Shown here piece by piece: positions 52,103 to 60,527 of a DNA stretch of 64,000 nt. The translations under genes and the position numbers were made by a program. Each line of letters opens with the position of its first letter. The stretch's first letter is position 1. Location of the stretch: positions 310,001 to 374,000 of the forward strand of contig NZ_SHKR01000015.1 in NCBI RefSeq assembly GCF_004217145.1, written 5' to 3'. This DNA comes from Kribbella rubisoli (GTDB lineage: Bacteria > Actinomycetota > Actinomycetes > Propionibacteriales > Kribbellaceae). The notes below the pieces were generated by a model, which had not been told where the DNA came from, did no database searches, and saw only the letters and a list, made by a program, of their open reading frames with translations.

Positions 52103-52869
52103 CCCTGGAGCGTGCCGAGTTCGTCGGCGAACCGGGCCATCGCGTCCTCGTAGAGGAAAATGGCCCAGCTCACCCGGGCCACGCCCAGCTCCGCCAGCTC
52201 GGCCGGCGATTGGCTCTGTGGCCAGTGGGTGACATTCACCGGGCCTTGGACGTCCGAGACGAAGTGACGTAACGCGTCGGAATCCCACGGGCCGATCGGA
52301 TAGACGCAGTCGACGCCCGCGTCCAGGTAGGCCTTCGCCCGGCCGGTCGCCTCCGGTACCAGCGCTGTGTACGCTTCCAGTTCGGCGCCGGCCAGGAACG
52401 GTGGGACGAACGCGTCGATCCGGGCGTTGATGACGAGCGGGTAGTCGATGGCGGTCGCGGACGCGCGAATCGCGGCCAGCCACTCCGCTTGCACGGCGGT
52501 ATCGCGGAGGCCGCCGCTGCGGTGGTCGGAGTCCTCGAGGTTGCAGCCGGCGGCGCCTACGGCGTGCAGCGCGGCCACCAGTTCGGCCGGCTCCATCTGG
52601 TAGCCGGCCTCGGCGTCCACCGACACGGGTACGTCGACAGCGCGCACGATCCGGCCGGCCGCGGCGAGCATCTCGTGGCCCGGTGCGCCCTCGTCGTCCT
52701 CATAACCGAGGGCGGCAGCGACTCCGAAACTGGTGGTCGCCACCACGGGATAGCCGGCTGCGACCACGGCTCTCGCTGTGGCGGCGTCCCACGCGTTCGG
52801 GAGGAGCAGGGGATCGCCCGGGCGATGGAGTGAGCGGAGTACCTCGCACTGCTGCTGGAGTTCAGACAT
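52099..52869 (-). CDS. Isocitrate lyase / PEP mutase family enzyme
   Basis: 256 residues from ATG 52869 (SD GAGG). Features: LLLPNAWDAATARAVVAAGY, VDAEAGYQMEPAELV (metal-binding Asp and Glu), GAAGCNLEDSD and VINARIDAF, as in the PEP-mutase-like superfamily. The Lys-Lys-Cys-Gly loop of true isocitrate lyase is absent, so it acts on another carboxylate, such as an oxaloacetate or methylisocitrate-type substrate, or forms a C-P or C-C bond. Exact reaction unknown. Confidence 0.88.
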   Translation of the reverse strand: MSELQQQCEVLRSLHRPGDPLLLPNAWDAATARAVVAAGYPVVATTSFGVAAALGYEDDEGAPGHEMLAAAGRIVRAVDVPVSVDAEAGYQMEPAELVAALHAVGAAGCNLEDSDHRSGGLRDTAVQAEWLAAIRASATAIDYPLVINARIDAFVPPFLAGAELEAYTALVPEATGRAKAYLDAGVDCVYPIGPWDSDALRHFVSDVQGPVNVTHWPQSQSPAELAELGVARVSWAIFLYEDAMARFADELGTLQG

Positions 52870-52981
52870 GTTGCCTCGAGACTCGAACGTGGAGACCGCA
52901 GGGACTTCGAGACTAAGCCAGAGCAGGCGTAATGTCGCTGGTGACGGATCCGCAGCAATCCCATCACGAGGGACACCGCCC

Positions 52982-53992
52982 ATGCTGAGAATTCTGCCTG
53001 TACTGCTCGTTGCCACGATACTGACCGCGTCGGTTGTGCCGGCGGAGGCGTCGACGACAGCCGCGTCCGATCCGGCCCGCGCCCAGCTGCGCGGCATCGT
53101 CGAGAACGTCGCCGGTGCCACCGGCCAGAGGTACGGCGTGAAGGACGACGCCGGTCATGTCATGGACACGGTCAAGATCATCCAGGACACGACCGGTGGC
53201 TACCTGGCCGTCTCGCACCACATGGCGAGCGATGGTCACTTCCGGGTGAACCTCGCGACCTCGACGGATCTGCTCAACTGGCATTGGGTTCGAGAGCTTG
53301 CCGGGAGCAACACCGGCCCCGCGTCGCAGCCGACGATCGTCCAGGCGTCGAACGGCGGGTTCGTGCTCGCGTGGGAGCAGGAGCAGCCCGGCGGCGGCAA
53401 CAACCACCTCGCCTTCCGGTACTTCGCCAATCGCGCGGATCTGCTGGCCGGCAATGTCAGCCGCGCGTACGACGCACCGCGCCGGCTCTCGTCCTGCGCG
53501 GAAGGCACCCCGAACATCTACAGCGTCACGCTGTCACCCGACATCGATCACTCGACGATCGACATCGGCGGCCACTACTGGTGGAACTGCGACCGCGATC
53601 GGCAGCAGCGCGGCACGCTCACCAACTTCAACTCATGGTCCACGTCCGCCCAGCCCAACTTCGACAACGCGCTGCTCTACTGGGGTGTCAACGGCAACAT
53701 CGGCGACCGCGACAACACGACGTTCCAGGGCTACAAGTTCGGGCTGATCGAGGGCCAGTACACCAAGGGCGACTTCGGCTCGTGGCGCACGTTCGTGTAC
53801 GACTACCAGACCGGTAACGCGGACCGCACGACGATCCAGACCAACGGCGGCAGTACGGCGTTCGCCAATCCGACGATCACCAACCTGAAGGCGCCGAACG
53901 GCCAGCCGGCCTTCGTGGTGACGTTGTTCATCCCCAGCGAAGGCGCGGCGGCCGGCGAGTCCGGCGAACTGATCTACTACAAGACCTACTGA
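52982..53992 (+). CDS. Secreted beta-propeller-like protein (GH43-like fold possible)
   Basis: 336 residues from ATG 52982 (SD GAGGGA). Sec signal peptide, cleaved near AEA-ST. Mature part: DTVKIIQDTTGGYLAVSHHM, VNLATSTDLLNWHWVREL, QPTIVQASNGGFVLAWEQEQ, PNIYSVTLSPDIDHS and SGELIYYKTY. The phrase STDLLNW is typical of five-bladed propellers of the GH43/GH117 group, but I cannot place the three acidic catalytic residues. It may be an exported glycan-active or binding protein. Confidence 0.65.
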   Translation: MLRILPVLLVATILTASVVPAEASTTAASDPARAQLRGIVENVAGATGQRYGVKDDAGHVMDTVKIIQDTTGGYLAVSHHMASDGHFRVNLATSTDLLNWHWVRELAGSNTGPASQPTIVQASNGGFVLAWEQEQPGGGNNHLAFRYFANRADLLAGNVSRAYDAPRRLSSCAEGTPNIYSVTLSPDIDHSTIDIGGHYWWNCDRDRQQRGTLTNFNSWSTSAQPNFDNALLYWGVNGNIGDRDNTTFQGYKFGLIEGQYTKGDFGSWRTFVYDYQTGNADRTTIQTNGGSTAFANPTITNLKAPNGQPAFVVTLFIPSEGAAAGESGELIYYKTY

Positions 53993-54375
53993 CTGCGCAG
54001 AAGCAGATGCATCGCACTGTGGTTGGCGAGACCGCCGAGCGCGCCTAGCGCTCGGAAGTTGAGGGTCACGTCCACCACGGCGGGGGAGTCGAAGCGGACG
54101 CGGATCGCTCCCTCTTGGCGTGGTTCGCCGGTGAGGTCGTGCGGTGGCAGGTCGAGCTCGACGCCAGGGACCGGGTCGCTCTCGATGACGAGTTGCCCGG
54201 TGACGTAGCCGTCGTTGACGATCGTCAGGTCGATCGGATGCCAATGCCCCGGAGCGACAGGCTCCACTCGGGCCGCGGTCCGGGCGACGTTCACGCGGGC
54301 CTCCGGGTTGATCGTGACGGAGATCGGCGCCTTGGTGTCGACCGGGCCGCAGCAGCCAGCGGGTTCGCCGTACAT
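53986..54375 (-). CDS. Small protein coupled to the metallohydrolase gene, function unknown
   Basis: 129 residues; ATG 54375 shares one base with the upstream stop (TGATG), so it is translated by reinitiation after the metallohydrolase. It begins MYGEPAGCCGPVDTKAP and has the look of a beta-sandwich (DLTIVNDGYVTGQLVIESDP, VDVTLNFRALGALGG). Two adjacent cysteines lie near the N-terminus. No family recognised. It overlaps the convergent secreted-protein gene by 7 bp. Confidence 0.7.
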   Translation of the reverse strand: MYGEPAGCCGPVDTKAPISVTINPEARVNVARTAARVEPVAPGHWHPIDLTIVNDGYVTGQLVIESDPVPGVELDLPPHDLTGEPRQEGAIRVRFDSPAVVDVTLNFRALGALGGLANHSAMHLLLRSQ

Positions 54376-56660
54376 CAGTCCACCTCGGCTTCGTCGCTAC
54401 GGGTCAGGTAGGCGGCCTGCGCGGCGTCGTACGCCTCGCGTGCGTCGGCTCGTTCGGCCTCGCGGATGAAGCCGGACTTCGCCTTCCAGAGCGCGTCGAC
54501 CGAGTCGTGCAGCCACTGCGCGCTCCGGCGGGACGCGCGGATCGGCCGACCCGCGAGCTCGACGAAGATCGGCTGGGTGTGCACGCTGCGCAGGATCCGC
54601 AGCGCGACCCAGGACGAACGCTCCAGCGGAACGTCGAACTCGACCGCCTGCTCGTTGCCGTCAGCAACCAGCTCCTGCGACCCGGCCGGCACGCCGTTGA
54701 CGAGGACCTCGACCAGCACGGTGCGGGTCCGGCCGATCCTGGAGCGTTCGAGATGCCAGCCGACCGGAGCGCTGTACGCCGGTTGACCCGCGGCCGGCAG
54801 CGCGGGCGGATCCTCGGGCAACCACGCCGCCACTGTCGCGCTGACCCGGACCGGTCCCGCGGCGTCCGCCGTCTGCTCACGGGTCGTGTCGCCGTCGATC
54901 GCGAAGTCGTAGACGTGACTGCGGCCGTCGCCGAAGTACGACGCCCTGTCCTTCAGCCCGCCGAGCCACGACTCCAGCGCCTGCGGACCTTGCGGCGGCT
55001 CGGGCAGCTGGACGTAGGTGCGCCCGACGCCGGGGCCGTCGTCGTAGATGCAGGGGTAGTCGGTCTCGCCGAGCATCAGCGTGCGGTAGCCGACGTTCAG
55101 CAGGTGGTACCAGATGTTCAGCTCCGAGGCGGGATCGAACTCGGCGCCGCACTGGAAGTCGGCCGCCCCGAGCGGTACGTCGACGATGATCTCGTTCGAG
55201 CCGATCGACTGGAAGCCCGGAATCACGTAGTTCGGCAGCTCACTCGTGCTGACCGAGAGGCCGAGTCCGCAGTGCGCATAGCCGACCATCGCGTTCTGCG
55301 CGTGGCCCCAGCGCATGACCGGCAGGTTGTACGACGGCCAGTCCTCGATGATCTTCGTGCCGGGATAGTCCTGGTCGGTCAGCCCGAGCAGAATCACGTG
55401 ACCGGAGTGGCTCGACGGGAAGCCCGACACCTCGAGGTCGTACCGGAGCAGGCTCTGGCTGTCGTGGTCGGTGTCCTGCGGATCCCAGTTCATGCCCTGC
55501 GCCTGCTGCATCGCCGGCCACTCGAGCTCGGCCCGCGGGCTGATCGACGAGCCGCTGAAGAACTGCTTCTGGTGGTAGTAACACGGTCCCCAGGTGAGCA
55601 CGCTGCCCATCCACAGTCCCTCGCCGCGGACGTGCCGGATCATCGTCTCCGGGTTCACTCCCTCGGACGGCACGCTGTAGTGCGAGCAGCCGCCGGCGTG
55701 GATGTGCGGATCGCCGGAGTAGTACCCGTGACGTGCCGGATCGGCCCAGCGATCGAGCTCGATCGTCACCGCGTCGTCGTCGGCCGTGAGATCGACCTCG
55801 ACGCGGACCTCGCGGTACTCCGGTCCGCGGCGGGCTGAGATCTCGTACTGACCGATTGGGAGCGTGATGACCTCGCCGGTCGCGCGGTAGACGTGTTCGT
55901 GGAAGAACATGTCAGGCGCGAGCCGCATCCCCTTCGACGGGTAGGAGCGCCGTTGGGAGTCGCGAACGGTGAGCGCCGCCACGCAACTGCTCCCATCGGG
56001 CTCGCGGATGTCGAAGCGGATGTCGCGCGCAGACAGGCAGTCGAACTCGTACGACGCCTGGTACGGGCGATTCTCGGACCCCATCCGTCGCCAGGCCTTC
56101 GCCATCGGCGGTCTGGTGTAGCTGTGCTCGGCCTCCTCGACGGCCAGGACGAACCCCAGCTCGCCGCTCTGGCTGCCGCCGTCGCGGCTGTAGAGGCTGA
56201 TCACCTTGTACTCGACGTCCAGGCCGGAGACGTCTGTCGGCCCGGCCAGCTTGACCTCCAGCCAACTGCTCTTGATCCTCGGAACGATCGTCAGCGTGTC
56301 CGCCATCGCGATTCGCGCGGCGTGGCTGTGGTAGTCGACAGTGTTGAGCACATGGTTCGACTGCGCGGCGAGATCGCCGACCAGCCGGTGCGGGTTGTCG
56401 ATCCGGACCAGGAAGCTGCGCCAGCCGTGTTGGACGAGGCGCGGCTGCGCGGCGCCCGGCGTACTGATCGGCAGTCCTTGCTCATCGATGGAGACGTCGA
56501 CGAGGACATATGGACGAAGCAGGTCCTCGACCGCGGCGGAGGACTGGGAACCGTCGGCCAGCTTGGCCAACTGGCTGGCCAGGTCGTCGGGTAGTGGTTC
56601 ACCGATATCGCGGAGTTTCTCAACAGCTCGGGTCGCAGAAGCATGCAGCGGCTGGAACAC
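54375..56660 (-). CDS. Uncharacterised CehA/McbA-like metallohydrolase
   Basis: 761 residues without a signal peptide. The N-terminal 300 residues are beta-rich (EYKVISLYSRDGGSQSGE, VYRATGEVITLPIGQYEISA). Then comes a PHP-type motif, GYYSGDPHIHAGGCSHYSVPS in part (about residue 315), with Asp and His as in CehA/McbA carbaryl-hydrolase relatives; further His and Asp residues follow in WGHAQNAMVGYAHCGLGLS and GETDYPCIYDD. The C-terminus is a beta domain plus a helical tail. Such proteins are widely listed as metal-dependent hydrolases of unknown substrate. It is coupled to the 129-residue protein downstream. Confidence 0.68.
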   Translation of the reverse strand: MFQPLHASATRAVEKLRDIGEPLPDDLASQLAKLADGSQSSAAVEDLLRPYVLVDVSIDEQGLPISTPGAAQPRLVQHGWRSFLVRIDNPHRLVGDLAAQSNHVLNTVDYHSHAARIAMADTLTIVPRIKSSWLEVKLAGPTDVSGLDVEYKVISLYSRDGGSQSGELGFVLAVEEAEHSYTRPPMAKAWRRMGSENRPYQASYEFDCLSARDIRFDIREPDGSSCVAALTVRDSQRRSYPSKGMRLAPDMFFHEHVYRATGEVITLPIGQYEISARRGPEYREVRVEVDLTADDDAVTIELDRWADPARHGYYSGDPHIHAGGCSHYSVPSEGVNPETMIRHVRGEGLWMGSVLTWGPCYYHQKQFFSGSSISPRAELEWPAMQQAQGMNWDPQDTDHDSQSLLRYDLEVSGFPSSHSGHVILLGLTDQDYPGTKIIEDWPSYNLPVMRWGHAQNAMVGYAHCGLGLSVSTSELPNYVIPGFQSIGSNEIIVDVPLGAADFQCGAEFDPASELNIWYHLLNVGYRTLMLGETDYPCIYDDGPGVGRTYVQLPEPPQGPQALESWLGGLKDRASYFGDGRSHVYDFAIDGDTTREQTADAAGPVRVSATVAAWLPEDPPALPAAGQPAYSAPVGWHLERSRIGRTRTVLVEVLVNGVPAGSQELVADGNEQAVEFDVPLERSSWVALRILRSVHTQPIFVELAGRPIRASRRSAQWLHDSVDALWKAKSGFIREAERADAREAYDAAQAAYLTRSDEAEVD

Positions 56661-56809
56661 GGGGCCTCCTCAGGGTGCACCGGCCTCCGAGCTTAACGGC
56701 CCGACCACGAGTGACCGGAATCATTTTCCACAGGAAACCCGTGCGACGGGAGTGATGTGAGCAACCCGCAATTGACGTGCTCGGACGGCGTCCGTACTCT
56801 CGCAACGTA

Positions 56810-56905
56810 GTGACGGCGCAAGGAAGCCGATGAGATTTCGGCACGGTCGCGCCACTGTGAGCCGGTCGCCTCGAGCGAGCGGTGAGTCAGATACTTCGCC
56901 GTCAC
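56810..56905 (+). ncRNA. Cobalamin (B12) riboswitch
   Basis: Upstream of cbtB. The core motif GCCACTG (56851-56857) and the B12 box GTGAGTCAGATAC (56882-56894) are both present, the latter one base short of the usual GAGTCAGGATAC. The closing P1 stem is perfect over 9 bp: GTGACGGCG (56810-56818) with CGCCGTCAC (56897-56905). It would lower expression of the cbt operon when adenosyl- or methylcobalamin is abundant. Confidence 0.9.
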
Positions 56906-56956
56906 GACGCTCCATTGGATGAGGGACGCACGATCCCCTAGAAGGAGGCTCTACTC

Positions 56957-57172
56957 GTGAGCAATCTGTCTGCTCCCACCTCGGTATCCACGCCGGTCGT
57001 CGTACCGGTCTCGCGGGCTGTGATGTGGCTGGTCGGCACCGCGATCGTCGCGTTCGCGCTCTACTACTTCATCGGTGTCGATCAGGGTGCGTACTCGATC
57101 TTCGGCAAGGACATGCACATCCACGAGTTCGTGCACGACGCGCGGCACTTCCTCGGCTTCCCGTGCCACTGA
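56957..57172 (+). CDS. cbtB: CbtB-domain protein (cobalt transporter subunit)
   Basis: 71 residues from GTG 56957 with SD AAGGAGG (spacing 8). One membrane segment (about 20-42, VMWLVGTAIVAFALYYFIGV) and a histidine-rich C-terminus (DMHIHEFVHDARHFLGFPCH) that could bind cobalt. CbtB is a small partner of CbtA in predicted B12-regulated cobalt uptake. The riboswitch 51 nt upstream agrees fully. Confidence 0.93.
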   Translation: MSNLSAPTSVSTPVVVPVSRAVMWLVGTAIVAFALYYFIGVDQGAYSIFGKDMHIHEFVHDARHFLGFPCH

Positions 57173-57192
57173 CCGATAACTGACCGATAACT
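57171..57192 (+). repeat. Tandem 11-bp direct repeat between cbtB and cbtA
   Basis: The 11-bp unit TGACCGATAAC occurs twice in tandem directly after the cbtB stop (its TGA being part of the first copy) and 3 nt before cbtA. It carries extra stop codons and lengthens the gap; probably a slippage duplication without a role. Confidence 0.7.
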
Positions 57193-57195
57193 GAC

Positions 57196-58053
57196 ATGGA
57201 ACGGAAACTCATCCTGCGCGGCGCACTCGCCGGCGCAGCGGCCGGGCTGATCGCGTTCGTCTTCGCGCGGATCTTCGCCGAGCCCCAGATCCAGGCCGCC
57301 ATCGACTACGAGAGCGGCCGCGACGCCGCGCAGCACGAGCTGGACCACGCGGCCGGGCTGCCGGTCGAGCACGCGGGTCACGAGATCTTCAGCCGGACGT
57401 TGCAGGCGAACCTCGGAGCCGGTGCCGGCATCGTGCTGTTCGGTGTCGCGATGGGCGCGCTGTTCGCGGTCGCCTACGCGATCTGCCTCGGCCGGGTCGG
57501 CAAGCTGCGCCCGCGCAACCTGGCGATGCTGGTCGCGCTCGCCGGGTTCCTCGGCGTCTACTTCGTGCCGTTCCTCAAGTACCCGGCGAACCCGCCGTCG
57601 ATCGGGCACGAGGACACGATCCACGACCGCGGCAACCTGTACCTCGCGATGGTGGCCTGTTCGATCGTGCTGCTGATCGGCGCGGTCCTGCTCGGCAAGC
57701 GTCTCCAACCACGCTTCGGCAACTGGAACGCGACCCTGCTCGCGATCGCGGCGTACGTCGCGATCATCGGCGTACTGATGGCCGTCCTGCCGTCGGTGGG
57801 GCAGTTGGCGGCGAACGTCGAGGAGTTCGGGCGGCACGCCACCGAGACGCCGTTGCCGCTGACCGATGAGAAGGGCACCATCGTCTACCCGGGCTTCGAT
57901 GCGGACCGGTTGTACGCGTTCCGCCTGTACTCGGTCGGCGCCCAGGTGCTGTTGTGGGGCGCTCTCGGCTTGATCTTCGGTCCGCTCGCGGAACGCTTGC
58001 TCCAGCCGCGCAAGGCAAACACCGAGCACCCGGAGCCGGTCCACAACGCATGA
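57196..58053 (+). CDS. cbtA: CbtA-family cobalt transporter subunit
   Basis: 285 residues with about six membrane segments and a basic N-terminus (MERKLILRGALAGAAAGLIA). Features of the family: histidines in QHELDHAAGLPVEHAGHEIFS and a conserved FVPFLKYPANPP. It follows cbtB, under the B12 riboswitch. The predicted role is cobalt entry for cobalamin synthesis. No SD is obvious; the repeat at 57171 may have displaced it. Its stop overlaps the next start (ATGA). Confidence 0.93.
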   Translation: MERKLILRGALAGAAAGLIAFVFARIFAEPQIQAAIDYESGRDAAQHELDHAAGLPVEHAGHEIFSRTLQANLGAGAGIVLFGVAMGALFAVAYAICLGRVGKLRPRNLAMLVALAGFLGVYFVPFLKYPANPPSIGHEDTIHDRGNLYLAMVACSIVLLIGAVLLGKRLQPRFGNWNATLLAIAAYVAIIGVLMAVLPSVGQLAANVEEFGRHATETPLPLTDEKGTIVYPGFDADRLYAFRLYSVGAQVLLWGALGLIFGPLAERLLQPRKANTEHPEPVHNA

Positions 58054-58742
58054 TCCTCGACCAGGTCGTTGCCCTCGGCCCGTTCTTCGCGCACGAGCAA
58101 CACCCCTTGGGTACGGCGCCGGCCGCACCGTGGCGGAGCATGTCGGAGCTGCTCGACGACCCCGCCGTACTCGAGGACCGGGTGATGACCACCCGCGCCT
58201 ATCTCGCCGCCGCGGGCGGTCAGGACCCCGAGGCCGTCGAGGTCCGGGTGGCCGCGTCGATCACCCACCTGGGCCTGATCGCGCGGCTCGTCTCACCCGC
58301 CTTGGCGACTTCAGTCCTGGACGCCGGTGTCCCACCACTCGACCTGGGATCCGTCTACTGGCAACCAGTCCTGGGCGGAGCCTTCCCCCTGTCGCTGGCT
58401 CCGCCAAGCAAGTCACGCGACCTCACCACCGAGTTCTTCGAAGGTCCCGTCCCCGCCCTGAACCAGGCGACGCAGCCGTTCTCCGTCTCGGACCATATCC
58501 TCCGGGGCAACGTGGCCTCCGCGATCAACGGCGCATCCGTGGCCCTCAGCAACGCTGCACCTCATCTAGCTGGCCGGGCCGCCGAGACGGCCGCCCACCT
58601 CCTCGCACACCCGACCCTCCGCGAGGCTCACACCACGACGGATGGCACCTTCCGCCGCCGCAGCTGCTGCCTCATCTACCGAGCCGCCCCCGACCACGCG
58701 GGCGCCCTCTGCGGCGACTGCGCCCTAGCCGGCGACCGCTGA
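58050..58742 (+). CDS. FhuF-like 2Fe-2S protein in the cobalt operon
   Basis: 230 residues. The C-terminus has Cys206-Cys207, Cys221 and Cys224 (RRSCCLIYR and LCGDCAL), the 2Fe-2S-binding pattern of FhuF-type ferric-siderophore reductases. The middle is helical and contains PLDLGSVYWQPVLGG-like and NVASAINGAS sequences seen in the family. The ATG overlaps the cbtA stop, so it is coupled to the cobalt transporter. A role in iron release is known for FhuF; a role in reducing cobalt or a corrinoid here is only inferred from context. It overlaps the convergent TetR gene by 18 bp. Confidence 0.8.
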   Translation: MILDQVVALGPFFAHEQHPLGTAPAAPWRSMSELLDDPAVLEDRVMTTRAYLAAAGGQDPEAVEVRVAASITHLGLIARLVSPALATSVLDAGVPPLDLGSVYWQPVLGGAFPLSLAPPSKSRDLTTEFFEGPVPALNQATQPFSVSDHILRGNVASAINGASVALSNAAPHLAGRAAETAAHLLAHPTLREAHTTTDGTFRRRSCCLIYRAAPDHAGALCGDCALAGDR

Positions 58743-59330
58743 AGACGGCCACAGCGCCCTCAGCGCGTCCGGGACGTCGGCGACAGCGTCAGGTCCGAGG
58801 AGCGCGAGCTGCTGGATATAGCCGACCAGAATGGCGATCGTCACCGAGGCCAGTGACTCAGCCGACGGGCCAGGCGGCAACGTGTTCGTCCGCTGGTAGT
58901 GAGCGACGACTTCGGCCAGCTCCGACCGTAGCCCGGTAAGCAGCTCCTCGAACGCCGCCCCGATCCGGGGATCACGCAGCGCCTCGGTCCAGGCCTGTAC
59001 GCCGATACCGGCGAGCCCGTTCTCCCGGTGTTTGGCCTGAATGGTCTCGACCGCCGCGGCGAGTGCAGCCCCGAAGGATCCGTCGGCGCGCTCCTCCGTG
59101 ACCGCGCGGATCATCGCCCCGATCTGCCGGATGTTGTCCTCCACGATCGCGACGACCACCTCGTCCTTGCCGGCGAAGTAGCGGTAGACCGCGCCCGACG
59201 ACAGGCCGGCCTCCGCGAACAGGTCGTGCATCGACGTCGCGTGGAACCCGTTGCGCGCGAAGGCTCGGCGGGCGGCGTCGAGGATGTACTCCCGCCTGGC
59301 GTCGCGATACCTCTCCGATGTCCTCGGCAT
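58725..59330 (-). CDS. TetR-family transcriptional regulator
   Basis: 201 residues from ATG 59330. N-terminal HTH (about 8-55): REYILDAARRAFARNGFHAT, then LSSGAVYRYFAGKDEVV. The ligand domain is helical (TIQAKHRENGLAGIGVQAW). It is divergent from the membrane protein gene at 59407 and very likely represses it through the palindrome at 59353-59362, and itself. Confidence 0.92.
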   Translation of the reverse strand: MPRTSERYRDARREYILDAARRAFARNGFHATSMHDLFAEAGLSSGAVYRYFAGKDEVVVAIVEDNIRQIGAMIRAVTEERADGSFGAALAAAVETIQAKHRENGLAGIGVQAWTEALRDPRIGAAFEELLTGLRSELAEVVAHYQRTNTLPPGPSAESLASVTIAILVGYIQQLALLGPDAVADVPDALRALWPSSAVAG

Positions 59331-59352
59331 GAGCAGAGTATAGTCGAAAGAG

Positions 59353-59362
59353 AACGATCGTT
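59353..59362. promoter_or_regulatory. Palindromic TetR operator candidate
   Basis: AACGATCGTT is a perfect 10-bp palindrome in the 76-bp gap between the TetR gene and its divergent neighbour, with related AACGAC half-site sequence next to it on the minus strand (59363-59370 region). The location is standard for TetR autorepression. Confidence 0.6.
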
Positions 59363-59406
59363 GTCGTTTAGTGAGAGCATCTAACTCCAGTCCGAAAGGC
59401 GTAGAA

Positions 59407-60489
59407 GTGCCCAAGAATCCGCTCGTTCACCATCCGCCGTGGCGCCAGCTGCTGATCCTGTCGGTGATCGCACCGCTGATCGTCGGTCTCGCGGTCCTGG
59501 CGTTCACCTGGCCGGCGTCCCGGACCGAGGCCCGCAGCCTCCCGGTGGGCGTGGTGGGCACGGGAGTGGCCGCACAGAAGGCAGCCGAAGGCCTGACCAG
59601 CGCCCGGCCGGGCGCGTTCGATCTGCACCTGTATGCCACCGACGGCGAAGCCCGGTCGGCCATCGAGCACCGTGAGGTGTACGGCGCGTTCGAGGTGAGC
59701 AGCCGCCACATCGTCTTCCTGACCGCCAGCGCGGCCAGCCCGGCCGTCGCGCAGCTGCTGACGTCGGCCGCGGGGGCGATGGCCGGACAGCTGTCGTCGA
59801 CCACTGAACCGGCGGCGGTCTCGGTAGTACAGGACGTGGTGCCGACGTCGAGCGACGATCCGCGCGGCTCGACCTTCGCCGCCGCCATGACGCCGCTTGT
59901 GCTCGGCGGAGTGATTCTCGCCGTGATGGTCGCCGTACTGGTCGGCTTCCAGCCTGCCGTGCGAGAGATCGTCGCTCTGGCGGTGGTGTCGTGCATGGCC
60001 GGCGCGTGCGTGCATCTGGTGGCGCAGGACTACATCGGGGCGTTACCCGGGAACCGGATCGGGACCTGGGCTTCACTGTCGCTGATGCTGTTCGCGACCA
60101 GTAGCTTCGTCGCCGGTATGGCCGCGCTGCTCGGCCCGGGCGGTGTCGCGTTCGGCGCCATCCTGATGGTCTTCGTCGGGAATCCGTTCGCGGGAGTGAG
60201 CTCGGCGCCCGAGCTGATGCCGTCGGTGGTAGGTCAGTTGGGGCAGCTGATGCCGCCGGGCGCCGGTGCGAACCTGCTCCGCAGCGCTGCCTACTTCAAC
60301 GGACACGGTGCCGCGCAGCACGCCGTCGTACTCGGTGTGTGGAGTGTCGTCGGGATCGCCGCGATCCTCGAAGGTCATCGTCGCGTCGCGCATCGTCACA
60401 ACGCCCGGCACAGCAACGACCTGCTCGCGGACAGCCCGCTGTACGAGGCGTTGAGCGATGTCACAGCTGACAGCGGTGTCCGGACCTAG
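59407..60489 (+). CDS. ABC-2/YhgE-like membrane protein under TetR control
   Basis: 360 residues from GTG 59407 (AAAGG 7 nt upstream). One membrane segment near the N-terminus (LLILSVIAPLIVGLAVLAF), then an extracytoplasmic domain of about 130 residues (LPVGVVGTGVAAQKAAEGL), and five C-terminal membrane segments (about 175-345). This matches ABC-2-type or YhgE/Pip-like permeases, but there is no ATPase gene here. In mycobacteria and relatives, such proteins next to TetR genes are linked to drug or lipid export. Exact role unknown. Confidence 0.72.
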   Translation: MPKNPLVHHPPWRQLLILSVIAPLIVGLAVLAFTWPASRTEARSLPVGVVGTGVAAQKAAEGLTSARPGAFDLHLYATDGEARSAIEHREVYGAFEVSSRHIVFLTASAASPAVAQLLTSAAGAMAGQLSSTTEPAAVSVVQDVVPTSSDDPRGSTFAAAMTPLVLGGVILAVMVAVLVGFQPAVREIVALAVVSCMAGACVHLVAQDYIGALPGNRIGTWASLSLMLFATSSFVAGMAALLGPGGVAFGAILMVFVGNPFAGVSSAPELMPSVVGQLGQLMPPGAGANLLRSAAYFNGHGAAQHAVVLGVWSVVGIAAILEGHRRVAHRHNARHSNDLLADSPLYEALSDVTADSGVRT

Positions 60490-60527
60490 AGGGAAGTGGG
60501 CGATCTTCGACGGAACAGGAGAGATTC

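Noticed and set aside
49196..52483. A 1095-codon open frame on the minus strand opposite LAL regulator 2
   Set aside because: It mirrors the plus-strand gene codon by codon, is Arg/Pro/Gly-rich with no domains, and results from G+C bias at third positions. LAL 2 has clear Walker and HTH motifs.
57082..58128. A 348-codon minus-strand frame over cbtA
   Set aside because: It is antisense to the riboswitch operon and has no membrane segments or domains; cbtA has the family motifs.
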